This document shows positions 36,350-45,687 of a stretch of DNA of 64,000 nt, piece by piece. A program made the translations under genes and the position numbers. Source of the DNA: Tectiglobus sp965223355. Its GTDB lineage: Bacteria; Pseudomonadota; Alphaproteobacteria; Rhizobiales; Hyphomicrobiaceae. The stretch lies in contig CBDCWE010000003.1 in the NCBI GenBank assembly GCA_965223355.1, forward strand, positions 4,092,001-4,156,000, in the 5' to 3' direction. Position 1 is the stretch's first letter. Each line of letters begins with the position of its first letter. Below the pieces are notes generated by a model, which searched no databases, was not told the DNA's origin, and worked only from the letters and a program-made list of their open reading frames with translations.

Positions 36350-36661
36350 GTGGCAACGCTGGCCGAACTGACCGGGGTGCTGCGCTCGAAGAATGCCGGC
36401 GCGCTGCTCGTCACGCTTGATATGTTGTTTGAAGATCAGGCGACCTACGAGCGCGTGCGTGACAGTGGCGTGTTGACCGAGGATCTGATTGCGCAGCTCT
36501 ACAACGTTTCCCACAACCAGGTGACGATCGTACCTTACGATGTCGCCATGGCGATCAAGATCACGGTGCCACGCCTGGTGCCGTCGGGCGGTTTCGGCGA
36601 TACCGACATCTACGGCGCACAGCAGCACGCGCCGTTGCTCAACATCGACGTCCCCGACTGA
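36350..36661 (+). CDS. DUF4387 family protein
   Basis: A 103-residue protein that regularly accompanies AtuA/DUF1446 proteins and is sometimes fused to them. Conserved parts are the N-terminal LTGVLRSKNAGALLVTLDMLFED, NVSHNQVTIVPYDVAMAIKITVPR and a C-terminal GDTDIYGAQQHAPLLNIDVP. It uses a GTG start at 36350, 3 bp after the upstream stop. Role unknown; probably a subunit or assembly partner of the AtuA-like protein. Confidence 0.88.
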   Translation: MATLAELTGVLRSKNAGALLVTLDMLFEDQATYERVRDSGVLTEDLIAQLYNVSHNQVTIVPYDVAMAIKITVPRLVPSGGFGDTDIYGAQQHAPLLNIDVPD

Positions 36662-36794
36662 GCTCTAAACCCGGCAACACTCGCAACCCGCCGCGCGCTG
36701 ATCGACCGTTGGGCCCCCCGCACGCTTTCATTTTCCGCGCCACATCCTACATATCAGTTCGGACCCGACAGATCCGGTAGTCGACGGCAGCGGG

Positions 36795-38156
36795 ATGGCG
36801 GCGCAAATGCTCGATCAAGACGACATCGCAAACTTGCGCCAGTACGCGCCGTCGGTCAGCGTCGTGCGCAGCGCATCGCGCGGGGCCCGGAGTGCGGAAG
36901 GGGCCACGACATTCGACGACATCGAGGAATGGTTGTTGGGCCCGGCAGTGCTCGAAAATGACTTGCTTGCCGTTATCGAGGCGCTGGCCTGGCGACTGGT
37001 TGCATGCGGCGTTGAACTCGATCGTTTGACCGTTCACGTCGGGACATTGCATCCGCAACTTATCGGATTCATGTGGGCGTGGTACCGTTTCGACGGAATT
37101 TGCGAGGAGGCCCGCATTGGCCGCACGACACTTCAGACCGAGAGCTACCTGCGAAGTCCGCTGACCCATGTCATCGAAGGTGGCCGGGTCGTTCGTGAAA
37201 ACCCACAAGATCCGGAAAGTGCCAAGCGGTTTCCGTTGATGGCGGACCTGAAGCCACTCGGCATTACGGACTATATCGCGCTGCCGTTTGCGACCGCCGG
37301 CCTGGTGCACACCGCCCAGCCGTCGGCGGCCGGCGTCTTTCCGGTGGCGCGCGGCGAGACCGCGACAGGCGCCACCCGGTTTCACAATGCAGCGACGATT
37401 GCGACATCGCGCGAGGGCGGCTTTTTTGACCATGAGCTCACCCAGATCAAACGCGTGCTCAAGCTGGTCGCGCTGCATTTGGAGCGCCACATTGCAGTGC
37501 GCATCGCATCCAATCTGGTCGATACCTACATCGGGCCCGTTGCCGGCGTCGAAGTGTTGCATGGCACCATCCAGCGCGGCGACGGTCACGCCATCAACGC
37601 CATCATCTGGGCTTCCGATCTGCGCGATTTCACGGGCCTGACAGACCGGCTGCCGGCACAGGATGTAACGGCCGTGTTGAACGCGGCGTTCGAGCGCTTT
37701 GCAGGCGCCGTCGCCGATCATTGCGGTGAAGTTCTCAAGTTTATTGGCGATGGCCTGCTTGCGGTGTTCCGCTACGAAGAGGACGCCGACAAGGCAATCG
37801 CGGCACAGGCCGCGCTGCTCGCCGCTCGACAGGCGCTGCGCGATCTCGATGACCTCAATCGCAACCCGCCGTCGGACCTCGGCAATGTCGTCGGCTGGTG
37901 TCCCCTTGCCGCCGGCATCGCATTGCATGACGGCGAGGTTTTCTTCGGCAACGTTGGCGCGCCGGATCGCCTGGACTTTACCGTTATTGGCCGCGCAGTG
38001 AACGAGGCCAGCCGCGTCGAGGGATTGACCAAGGAACTCGGCCACGCGCTATTGATCACCGAAGGTGTTGCGCGCGTATTGCCGGATAGCCTTGTCGACC
38101 TCGGCGTTCAAAACCTGCGCGGGGTCGACCGGCCGGTCCGCATCTTTGGTGCTTGA
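36795..38156 (+). CDS. Class III adenylate/guanylate cyclase
   Basis: A 453-residue nucleotide cyclase. The N-terminal ~270 residues form an uncharacterised sensor-like region without transmembrane segments. The C-terminal catalytic domain (about 270-440) has both metal aspartates (WASDLRDFT and FIGDGLLAVF), the adenine-selecting Lys in EVLKFIGD and Asp in LDFTVIG, and the transition-state Asn and Arg in AVNEASRVE. This set predicts ATP as substrate, so cAMP as product. The ATG at 36795 is used. It lies 133 bp after the DUF4387 gene on the same strand; a functional link is possible but not shown. Confidence 0.88.
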   Translation: MAAQMLDQDDIANLRQYAPSVSVVRSASRGARSAEGATTFDDIEEWLLGPAVLENDLLAVIEALAWRLVACGVELDRLTVHVGTLHPQLIGFMWAWYRFDGICEEARIGRTTLQTESYLRSPLTHVIEGGRVVRENPQDPESAKRFPLMADLKPLGITDYIALPFATAGLVHTAQPSAAGVFPVARGETATGATRFHNAATIATSREGGFFDHELTQIKRVLKLVALHLERHIAVRIASNLVDTYIGPVAGVEVLHGTIQRGDGHAINAIIWASDLRDFTGLTDRLPAQDVTAVLNAAFERFAGAVADHCGEVLKFIGDGLLAVFRYEEDADKAIAAQAALLAARQALRDLDDLNRNPPSDLGNVVGWCPLAAGIALHDGEVFFGNVGAPDRLDFTVIGRAVNEASRVEGLTKELGHALLITEGVARVLPDSLVDLGVQNLRGVDRPVRIFGA

Positions 38157-38248
38157 ATAACGTCTGCGAGAGCTGCTCGCGCCGGTCTTTGGCGGCCGCG
38201 ACAGGCGATCCCGTGAACCCCGCGGCGTTCGCGCGGCACAGGGCGACG

Positions 38249-38384
38249 CTAGAGCAACCTGCCTTTATTCGGAATCGGAACGATCCCGAATAAAGGCAGA
38301 AAGTTGCTCGCCTCTAAAGTGGCGATCATCGTGCTTTAAGTTGGAACCGCAATAGCGGTTCCAACTTAAAGCACGATGATCTAG
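38249..38384. repeat. R1 double-hairpin element, copy e (inverted)
   Basis: Complete except that the CTTTGTG box between the two hairpins is missing (GATCATCGTGC directly). A truncated second end, CTAGAACAACCTGCC, follows at once and runs to the stop of the FAD monooxygenase gene. Confidence 0.82.
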
Positions 38385-38396
38385 AACAACCTGCCG

Positions 38397-39608
38397 TCAG
38401 CCGCGATCATACCGCCACTGGTAAATCCAGTCGTAGCGTTGCATCAGTCGGTCCGGCGGCAGTACCCGCATGGCGAGGTCGCGACCGCGCGCGGCCAATC
38501 CTTGCAGGTGATAGATGCGGCCGTTCTGGCGCGCGGCCCGTTGCACTTGCGCGACCCGGCGCCAGCGCAAGCTGCGAAAGACCGGGAAAACGATGTCCGG
38601 CCGCGGCCCGTGTTGGGCGATCAGTTGGCCCAGCACAAATCCATCCTCGATCGCCATGGCGCCGCCTTGCGCGTTGAACGGCAGCATCGGATGTGCCGCA
38701 TCGCCGATGAGCTGGACATTGTGCCATGACCAGCTGTCGAGCGGTTGCGGGTCGAACAACGGCCATTGCCGCCACGTCTCGCCAGCCCGAAGTATCTGCC
38801 ACAGATCATCGTTGAACGGGTCGAGATGCTTGAGCAGGCGGTCTGCTTCGATTTCACCTGACCAGCCCGATTCGGGCCGCGGTCCACGCCTGATGACGAC
38901 CAGCGCCGCCTTGGCGCCGGCACTGACCGGATACATCACAACGTGCGCATCCGGCGCCAGCCAGACATAGGTCAACCGGGCATCGAAGCGCGCGGGAAGG
39001 ATTGTAAAGTCGACCAGCGTGCGGGCTGCGATCATTCCTGAATAGGCCGTATCGAGGCTTGGTCGCAGCGCACGGGCGAGTATCGACCACATGCCGTCGG
39101 CGCCGACCACGAGCGGTGCACGCAAATGCCGGCCATCGGACAGTTCAATCAGCGTTTGATCGCCGGCCGGCCGGTTGGGCGGCGACGACGGGCCGGCGAC
39201 AGCGCAGCCCAGGCGAACCTCGATCAGCGGATTGGCGCCGGCCTTGCTCACCAGCGCCCGCTGCAGGTCTGCTCTGTGCGCAACGAGATAGGGTGCGTCG
39301 CACCGTTGCTCGATCCACGGACCAAGCGGCAGGCGAACAATCTGCCGGCCGGAGCGCGCGTCAGCGACGGCGATGGCATCGGGCGCCACGGCCGCGTCGG
39401 CGAGCTCGGCAAGCACGCCAAGCTCGCCCAGAATGCGGGTTGCATTCGGCCCGAGCTGAATGCCCGCACCCGCTGCGCTGAACTCGGAGCGTTGCTCGAG
39501 GACCAGCGAGGCCAGACCGCAGTGCGCCAATGCGAGCGCGGTTGTCAGCCCGGCAATGCCTGCGCCGGCAATGACAACGCGTTCATCACTGAATTGAAGC
39601 TGGCTCAA
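38397..39608 (-). CDS. FAD-dependent aromatic-type monooxygenase (salicylate hydroxylase-like)
   Basis: A 403-residue class A flavoprotein hydroxylase. The N-terminal GAGIAGLTTALALA gives the FAD Rossmann motif at about 15-28, the middle has the DG motif (VVGADGMWSILARALRP), and the second FAD motif LIGDAAHPMLPFNAQGG is near 300-316. Substrates of relatives are salicylate or other aromatic acids; specificity is unknown. The start is TTG at 39608, which overlaps the TGA of the zinc-finger gene as TTGA, a translational-coupling arrangement. Confidence 0.87.
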   Translation of the reverse strand: MSQLQFSDERVVIAGAGIAGLTTALALAHCGLASLVLEQRSEFSAAGAGIQLGPNATRILGELGVLAELADAAVAPDAIAVADARSGRQIVRLPLGPWIEQRCDAPYLVAHRADLQRALVSKAGANPLIEVRLGCAVAGPSSPPNRPAGDQTLIELSDGRHLRAPLVVGADGMWSILARALRPSLDTAYSGMIAARTLVDFTILPARFDARLTYVWLAPDAHVVMYPVSAGAKAALVVIRRGPRPESGWSGEIEADRLLKHLDPFNDDLWQILRAGETWRQWPLFDPQPLDSWSWHNVQLIGDAAHPMLPFNAQGGAMAIEDGFVLGQLIAQHGPRPDIVFPVFRSLRWRRVAQVQRAARQNGRIYHLQGLAARGRDLAMRVLPPDRLMQRYDWIYQWRYDRG

Positions 39609-39856
39609 GCGTGCGCGTTCTGATCCGATACGATGCAGCCCGCAGGTTCGGATTCGTCCGCCTTCAGCCGTGCATCATGAACAAACAGGGTCGAACAATA
39701 AGGGCACAGCACTTGCGCCTCCGCGCCCATATCGAGAAACACATGCGGATGATCAAAGGGCGGACGGGCGCCCATGCACTGAAACTCCTTGACACCGATG
39801 GTCACCATTTCGGCACCAGCGTCGTTGGCGAAATGCGGCACCGCATCGTCGGCCAT
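39605..39856 (-). CDS. Zinc-finger (CHCC) domain protein
   Basis: An 83-residue protein of the small COG4391-like zinc-finger family, with the ligands in QCMGARPPFDHPHVFLDMG and CPYCSTLFV. Related domains occur in the NDUFS6 accessory subunit of complex I; a role in respiration or metal handling is inference. The start at 39856 has GGAGGGG about 11 nt upstream; an ATG at 39865 is too close to it. The end overlaps the FAD monooxygenase start by 4 nt. Confidence 0.85.
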   Translation of the reverse strand: MADDAVPHFANDAGAEMVTIGVKEFQCMGARPPFDHPHVFLDMGAEAQVLCPYCSTLFVHDARLKADESEPAGCIVSDQNAHA

Positions 39857-39970
39857 CAGCCTCATCCCCTCCGAAAGCACAATGCAATCGCCCGATTGCT
39901 TGGTCCAACAATAGCCGTAGCCGCATCGAAATGGTAGTAGGGTGGACGGTCGCACAGCTGGATCAAGGCC

Positions 39971-40744
39971 ATGGAACAGACCCTGCACAGGTTTAACTCC
40001 TTCGACTCCGACGGTATTGAAATCGCTTATATTGACGAAGGCCGGGGTGAACCCATCGTCCTCCTGCACGGCTTTGCCTCAAACGTCGTCGTCAACTGGA
40101 TGGAGCCGGGATGGGTGCGCCATCTGACCCGCGAGGGTCGGCGGGTGATCGCAATGGATCACCGTGGCCACGGTCGCAGCGCCAAGTCGCATGCCGCAGC
40201 CGACTACGGCGCGGCGATCATGAGTGAAGACGTGCGCAGATTGCTCGATCATCTGGCTCTGTCGCAAGCAGACATCATGGGCTATTCGATGGGCGCGCGG
40301 ATCGCGGCGTTTTTCGCGCTCGCCCACCCGGCCCGCGTCCGCAGCGCCATCTTCGGCGGCCTCGGCTACAACATGGTGCGCGGCATGGCCGGCACCGGTC
40401 CGATCGCCAACGCCCTCGAAGCGCCGACCATCGACGATGTTACGAATGCCACCGCCCGGACCTTTCGCGCGTTTGCCGAACAAACCGGCAGCGACCTGAA
40501 AGCGCTGGCGGCGTGCATTCGCTCAAGCCGCGACCCGCTCGGCAAGGAGGATGTTGCCCGCATCGCGTGTCCGGTTCTGGTCGCGGTTGGCAGCGAGGAT
40601 GTGATTGGTGGTTCGGCGGCCGGACTTGCAGAGTTGATACCGGGCGCCGAAGGTCTCGACATTGCCGGTCGCGATCACATGAAGGCGGTCGGCGACCTTG
40701 TTTTTAAGCGCGGCGTCAGTGACTTTCTGGCCAGGCGGCCGTAG
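39971..40744 (+). CDS. Alpha/beta-fold hydrolase
   Basis: A 257-residue hydrolase with the oxyanion motif LLHGFASN, the DHRGHGRS turn and the nucleophile elbow GYSMGAR (Ser106). Asp in VGSEDVIGG near 203 and His in GRDHMKAV near 234 complete the triad. No signal peptide, so cytoplasmic. Substrate unknown; relatives include haloperoxidase-like enzymes and esterases. It is divergent from the zinc-finger gene 114 bp away. Confidence 0.88.
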   Translation: MEQTLHRFNSFDSDGIEIAYIDEGRGEPIVLLHGFASNVVVNWMEPGWVRHLTREGRRVIAMDHRGHGRSAKSHAAADYGAAIMSEDVRRLLDHLALSQADIMGYSMGARIAAFFALAHPARVRSAIFGGLGYNMVRGMAGTGPIANALEAPTIDDVTNATARTFRAFAEQTGSDLKALAACIRSSRDPLGKEDVARIACPVLVAVGSEDVIGGSAAGLAELIPGAEGLDIAGRDHMKAVGDLVFKRGVSDFLARRP

Positions 40745-41341
40745 TTCGCGCGCCAGCCGAACGCGAACACCGCCGGCGTCGCCGCGAGGACGTTGGCGCG
40801 CGGCGCGCGGGCCAGTGCAGCCCGACGCGTTGTCGGATGGTTCGGTCGGGGCCGGATGGTTCGGTCGGGTCTGTTCCGCGGCCCTTATCCGACAACGCTG
40901 GTCCGAGCGTCGGTCGAGATCTGTGTTGCCAGCTTGGGTGAATTGGCGCTCAACGGTGTTTGCCTGCACGGCCTTACCCGCAAATGTCAAAGCCCCGGTT
41001 AGGCCGTGACTTGCTTCCCATGTTCACCTTTGCGGGGGACGGGGAAGTAAGCGCGGCGAACAACCGGGGCCGACGCGGTTCAGAAACCGTACTTACGCAT
41101 ACGCAACTTACTGACAGACACTTGTTAGCACGGTCATGGCCGGCTTCCCAGCCGCAATCACGGGTTGTGGACAAGCTGTGGGGGGACACGGCAGGTTCGG
41201 GGCTGCGGGCGGGCCCGCCGGAGGCAACTGACCGCTCCGCCGGCCGAGCGTTCGAGATCTGCACGGGCAGGCTCGGCAACCACGGATTGCCGGGCCGAGG
41301 TCCCAGGCCGAAATTAATGCATGCGATTGCTTCGCAATTGA
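40745..41341. other. Intergenic region without a supported gene
   Basis: About 600 bp between the hydrolase and a gene remnant. It contains a direct repeat around GGATGGTTCGGTCGGG (near 40844 and 40855) but no reading frame with recognisable protein features. Confidence 0.5.
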
Positions 41342-41719
41342 ACACGTATCGGCAGCCATGTTGCGCCAAATCGCTTCTCAGAGTGTCGCGCCGCTGTCGT
41401 CATCAATGGCCTTCCGATCATCGGCGAACCCGATGCCTCACCTGGTTACCTCGAAGCAATCGAGCTCGATCGCTACTATCGCGATTGCGTCATTGGCGGG
41501 CCCGGCGCATTCTACATCCCCGTGCGTTCGATGGACAACTTTGCCAAGGCGATCAGAATGAAACTGATGCGGGAGATCGCCGGCGTGGCGCGCGGGCGCC
41601 GGGGCCGATTGGTCAAGCCGGTCGACTACCGGCCGGCCGCCACCGAAGTCGGCGCGACGAACTGTCTTGACGGATCGGCGACAAAACCGCGGCCGGCCCG
41701 CCCACACCAACGGCATTGA
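41342..41719 (+). pseudogene. Remnant of a DUF1194 (VWA-like) gene, C-terminal part only
   Basis: The frame reads IGSHVAPNRFSECRAAVVING, LPIIGE, then LDRYYRDCVIGGPGAF and a FAKAIRMKLMREIAG tail, the C-terminal signature of DUF1194 proteins. A stop lies just before 41342, there is no usable start until an internal ATG at 41522, and the upstream VWA half with its DVSSS-type motif is absent. I read it as a truncated gene. Confidence 0.65.
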
Positions 41720-41860
41720 GGAAACGGTGACCTGATCACCAGCCGGCGCCATCGATCCGCCGCGGTCCAGTCGAACTCGTGCCAGAAAGGTACGCATGTT
41801 AACCATCGGGGCAACGGTTCATTGAGGCCGCCTTAGCGCGGCCCACGGTAGTGTGCACCC

Positions 41861-42565
41861 ATGGTCGTTACGCGCATTTCCCTCGTTGGTGTTTTGTTGG
41901 CGACGGTGGTGGTGTCGAGCTGTTCCTCGCACACTGCGCGGATTACGCCGCCGCGGGCCCGCGGACAGCCGACCCATCTGGTTGGTCCGGTCGCCTGGCA
42001 CATGATCAGCGATCGTCGCTGCCTGACTTCGGGCGGTGTACGCCAAACCCGATTTGTTCGCGCCCGCTCGGCGATCTATGGCGCCGGAGCATGCGGTGTT
42101 GAACGCCCATTCGTTGTTGATGCGGGGCTTGGCGGCGCGGTCGGCTTTCAACCGGCCGCCACGCTGCGCTGCCCGATGGTCGCTCCCGTCGATTATTGGC
42201 TGCGGCACACGGTCCAGCCCGCGGCCCGACGCTACTTCGCCCAGCCGGTCGTGCGCCTGAAGATCGCCGCGTCTTATGCCTGCCGCACCCGCAACAGCCG
42301 CCGCAATGCCCGGCTTTCCGAACACGCCCGTGCCAACGCGCTCGATGTTTCCGCTTTCTGGCTTGCGGACGGAACGCGCATAACAGTCAAACGCGGCTGG
42401 CGCAGTTGGGGCGCTCAAGGCCGTTTTCTGCGCACCGTCCACAACGGCGCCTGCCGCCAATTCACGACCGTTCTGGGCCCCGACGCCGATCGCTATCATC
42501 ACGATCATTTCCACCTCGACCTCGCTCGTCACGGTCGCACTGGATCTTATCGCGTGTGCCGCTGA
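41861..42565 (+). CDS. Extensin-like C-terminal domain lipoprotein
   Basis: A 234-residue exported protein. The N-terminus has a lipoprotein signal with lipobox VVSSC, so Cys21 is probably lipidated. The rest matches the bacterial extensin-like domain with a CGVERPFVVDAG region, YACRTRN, RLSEHARANALDVSAFWLADG and the metal-site-like DRYHHDHFHLDLARHG. The last segments resemble zinc peptidases of the peptidoglycan LAS group; enzymatic activity is inference. The ATG at 41861 gives the full signal peptide. Confidence 0.85.
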   Translation: MVVTRISLVGVLLATVVVSSCSSHTARITPPRARGQPTHLVGPVAWHMISDRRCLTSGGVRQTRFVRARSAIYGAGACGVERPFVVDAGLGGAVGFQPAATLRCPMVAPVDYWLRHTVQPAARRYFAQPVVRLKIAASYACRTRNSRRNARLSEHARANALDVSAFWLADGTRITVKRGWRSWGAQGRFLRTVHNGACRQFTTVLGPDADRYHHDHFHLDLARHGRTGSYRVCR

Positions 42566-42612
42566 TCGTCTGCGGTTGTTGGCGCCGTCGCGTTGCCCGG
42601 GCGCTGCGCATA

Positions 42613-43572
42613 TCAATCCGGCAACGACCGACAAACATCTGTGCCGGCGGCCTGCCGCTCCGCCGCCAACTCCAGGCCAGAGAAATCAAACAGCGCGCGA
42701 TCAAGCAGGTGCGACGGCCGGGTATTGCTGAGCGCGCGCAGCATAATCTGCTTGCGCCCGGGATGCGTCTTTTCCCACTCCTGCAACATGGCCTTGATGC
42801 GTTGGCGCTGCAGCCCGTCCTGGGAACCGCATAGATCGCACGGGATGATCGGGAACGCCATCAGTTTGGCAAAGGCGGCAAGGTCTTGTTCTTCACAATA
42901 GGCCAGCGGTCGCACAACCATGAGATCGCCGTCCTCGTTGATCAGTTTCGGCGGCATGGTCGCCAGCCGGCCGCCGTGAAAGAGATTGAGGAAGAAGGTT
43001 TCCAGGATGTCGTCGGCGTGATGGCCGAGGACCACGGCCCGGCAGTCGAGCTCGCGCGCCAAGCGATAGAGAATGCCGCGTCTGAGGCGCGCGCACAGTG
43101 CACAATAGGTCCGGTTGGCCGGCACCTTGTCGGTCACGATGGCGTAGGTGTCCTGGGTCTCGATGTGATGGGCAATGCCATATGTCTGGAGAAATTCTGG
43201 CAGGGTCTCCTTGGGAAATCCGGGCTGACCCTGATCGAGATTACAGGCGATGAGTTCGGCTTCGAGAAGGCCGCGCCATTTGAGATCGAGCAACAGACTG
43301 AGCAGACCGTAAGAGTCCTTGCCGCCCGACAGACACACGAGCCATCGCCGCCCGGCCCCCACCATCGCGTAGTCTTCGATTGCCGCGCGCGTTAGTCGAA
43401 CAAGGCGCTTGCGCAGTTTCCTTGCCGCAACCGTACGCGGGTAGCCGGCAAACAGCGGGTGACAGGCGCCGCTCTCTGCCTCGTCGACGTCGTCGCCAGC
43501 AGTTCGATCGTCGCCATCCGGGTGGAGTTCACCGTCCGCAGCGCGCCGGCCAGTTTCCAAAAGCTGTTTCAT
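42613..43572 (-). CDS. ttcA: tRNA 2-thiocytidine biosynthesis protein TtcA
   Basis: ATP-dependent thiolase that converts cytidine 32 of some tRNAs to 2-thiocytidine using an iron-sulfur cluster. The PP-loop SGGKDS is at 82-87. Two Cys pairs follow, CALC (158-161) and CDLC (246-249), matching the CxxC and C ligands of the family. Length 319 residues; the first ~40 are variable and acidic. The conserved core begins near residue 48. Divergent from the aldehyde dehydrogenase gene 153 bp away. Confidence 0.94.
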   Translation of the reverse strand: MKQLLETGRRAADGELHPDGDDRTAGDDVDEAESGACHPLFAGYPRTVAARKLRKRLVRLTRAAIEDYAMVGAGRRWLVCLSGGKDSYGLLSLLLDLKWRGLLEAELIACNLDQGQPGFPKETLPEFLQTYGIAHHIETQDTYAIVTDKVPANRTYCALCARLRRGILYRLARELDCRAVVLGHHADDILETFFLNLFHGGRLATMPPKLINEDGDLMVVRPLAYCEEQDLAAFAKLMAFPIIPCDLCGSQDGLQRQRIKAMLQEWEKTHPGRKQIMLRALSNTRPSHLLDRALFDFSGLELAAERQAAGTDVCRSLPD

Positions 43573-43725
43573 TGAACGGTCTCCGTTGCCTTGCGCCTGG
43601 CAACGGATCTAGCGATCATTTGCCGACGTGCCAAGAGCCGGCGCTTCACGGGCGGCATGGGGGTTGGTAAGATTTGCTGCAGCAATTGACGGTTCAGAGT
43701 TGGCAAGACGAGTGAGGACGTTGTC

Positions 43726-45231
43726 ATGGCAATGGCGAAACAACATGCAGCTGGTGCAGCGCCGCGAACGCGACAGATGATCATCAATGGCGAATTGACC
43801 GATGCCGCCGGGGCAGACACGATCGACATTGAAGCGCCGGGCACGCGCAACATAATCGCAGCGGTGCCGCGCGGGCGTGGCGAGGACGTTAACCGAGCCG
43901 TTGCCGCAGCCGCAGCCGCGTTGCCGGCCTGGTCGAAACTTGCGCCGCGCGAGCGCGGTCAAACCCTGTTGAAGATTGCCGAAGCTTTGGCAACCGAAAT
44001 CGAGCCGTTGGCGCGTACCATTGCCGAAGAGACCGGCAACGCCATTCGCACGCAGGCGCGTCCCGAGGCGACAGCGGTTGTCGATATTTTCCGTTACTTT
44101 GGCGGGCTTGGCAGTGAACTCAAGGGTGAAACGATCCCGCTCGGCGAAAACGTGCTGAGCTATACGCGCCGCGAGCCGCTGGGCGTTGTCGGTGCGATCA
44201 TTCCCTGGAATGCGCCCGTCATGCTCGGTGTATTGAAGATCGCGCCCGCCCTGTGCGCCGGTAACACGCTGGTCTTGAAGGCGGCGGAAGACGCGCCTCT
44301 CGGCATTCTGCGCGTCGCCGAGATTTGCCAGCGCTTCCTGCCGCCCGGCGTCGTCAATGTCATCACCGGAACTGGCCTCGAATGCGGCGCACCGCTGTCA
44401 CAACATCCCGACGTGCGCAAGTTGTCGTTCACCGGCTCCACCGCCGTTGGCAAGTTGATCATGCGGGCTGCCGCCGAGCGCATTGTCCCGGTGTCGCTGG
44501 AGCTTGGCGGCAAGAGCCCCTCGATCGTCTATCCCGATGCCAACGAAGACTGGGTCGTTGACGGCATGGTGCTGGCGATGCGGTTCACGCGTCAGAGCCA
44601 GTCCTGCACGGCCGGCTCGCGCCTGTTCCTGCACGACAGCATTTTCGACAGCTTCCTGGACAAGCTCGCAATAAAACTCGCCGCGCTCAAGATCGGCGAT
44701 CCGCTCGATGAACAAACCGACATGGGAGCGATCATCAACTCTAAACAGTTCACCAAGGTCTGCGGATATGTGAAAGATGGCCTCGACCAGCCCGATGCCA
44801 CGCTGCTGTGTGGCGGTCTGCCGCCCGAGACCGGGCCGTTGAGCGAAGGCTACTACGCGATCCCGACCGTTTTCGCCAGTGAGTCGAACGACTGGCGTCT
44901 GGCGCGCGAAGAAATCTTCGGTCCGGTGCTGGTTGCGATCAAGTGGCGCGAGGAGGCCGAAGTGATCCGCATGGCCAACGCGTCCCACTACGGCCTTGCC
45001 GCCTACGTTTGGACCAAGGACATCGCCAGGGCCATCAATGCGGCGCACGCAATCGAGGCCGGGTGGGTGCAAATCAACCAGGGTGGTGGCCAGCTGCCTG
45101 GGCACTCCTACGGCGGCTATAAGCAGTCCGGGATCGGCCGTGAGTTTTCACTCGAAGGCATGCTCGACAGTTTTACGCAGCGCAAGAACGTCACAATAAA
45201 CCTTGCAACGCCGCCAACACCAGTCAGCTGA
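43726..45231 (+). CDS. Aldehyde dehydrogenase, NAD(P)-dependent
   Basis: A 501-residue member of the aldehyde dehydrogenase superfamily. Key residues are Asn162 (PWNAP), Lys185, Glu259 in LELGGKSP and the nucleophile Cys294 in QSQSCTAGSR; the C-terminal PGHSYGGYKQSGIGRE is typical of betaine or semialdehyde dehydrogenases. The exact aldehyde is unknown. The ATG at 43726 is used; an ATG two codons later is equally possible. No operon partner is evident. Confidence 0.92.
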   Translation: MAMAKQHAAGAAPRTRQMIINGELTDAAGADTIDIEAPGTRNIIAAVPRGRGEDVNRAVAAAAAALPAWSKLAPRERGQTLLKIAEALATEIEPLARTIAEETGNAIRTQARPEATAVVDIFRYFGGLGSELKGETIPLGENVLSYTRREPLGVVGAIIPWNAPVMLGVLKIAPALCAGNTLVLKAAEDAPLGILRVAEICQRFLPPGVVNVITGTGLECGAPLSQHPDVRKLSFTGSTAVGKLIMRAAAERIVPVSLELGGKSPSIVYPDANEDWVVDGMVLAMRFTRQSQSCTAGSRLFLHDSIFDSFLDKLAIKLAALKIGDPLDEQTDMGAIINSKQFTKVCGYVKDGLDQPDATLLCGGLPPETGPLSEGYYAIPTVFASESNDWRLAREEIFGPVLVAIKWREEAEVIRMANASHYGLAAYVWTKDIARAINAAHAIEAGWVQINQGGGQLPGHSYGGYKQSGIGREFSLEGMLDSFTQRKNVTINLATPPTPVS

Positions 45232-45302
45232 GATCGGCGCACTGTGAACCGCCAGGACGTTGTTTGCTCGGCCCGGCCGAACGGAGCTTAACAAGGAACT
45301 TG

Positions 45303-45440
45303 CGATCAGGTCACGGGGTTGCAACGGGCTTGGCCCTTAACCAATCGCCGCTGTGCGGCGATCCATGAGAGGCTTGTTAGCCCCTCAAACGCCCTGACCA
45401 GAGGATCGGTCCCCTGGACCTCGGACTTGTTGAGAGGCGC
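45303..45440. repeat. R2 intergenic multi-hairpin repeat, copy d
   Basis: Same ordered stems as other R2 copies with more mismatches (GAGAGGCTTGTTAGCCCCTC, CCAGAGGAT..GTCCCCTGG). It occupies the centre of the gap between the aldehyde dehydrogenase gene and the hypothetical gene at 45688. Confidence 0.65.
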
Positions 45441-45565
45441 CTTTGCAAGCGCGAGGCTGCGCATTGTTTTGCGCCGTCGCGGGCCAGGGCACACGCACCG
45501 GAGGCGCTCAGATTTGGCCTGGTGCCGGCGTTGCGGCGGCCTTATGATGCGCTAACATCACCCAT

Positions 45566-45622
45566 CGCGCCTTGGGGTCAGCGCTTTGGGGCCACCGCGC
45601 CTTGGGCCACCGCGCCTTGGCA
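45566..45622. repeat. Short tandem repeat of CCACCGCGCCTTGG type
   Basis: Three imperfect ~16-bp units (CATCGCGCCTTGGGG, CCACCGCGCCTTGGG, CCACCGCGCCTTGGC) upstream of the hypothetical gene. Nothing else is seen in this part of the gap. Confidence 0.65.
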
Positions 45623-45687
45623 CAGTCCAAATTTGAGCGTCTAAATGCGCTTTCTTTAGGTGATACTCACCACGAGGACGGACGACG

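Noticed and set aside
36747..38045. 432-codon minus-strand frame opposite the cyclase
   Set aside because: It is antisense to a gene with clear catalytic motifs and matches no protein family; a GC-rich codon shadow.
40960..41670. 236-codon plus-strand frame across the hydrolase-DUF1194 gap
   Set aside because: Its second half is an out-of-frame reading of the DUF1194 remnant and its first half is Arg/Pro-rich without motifs.
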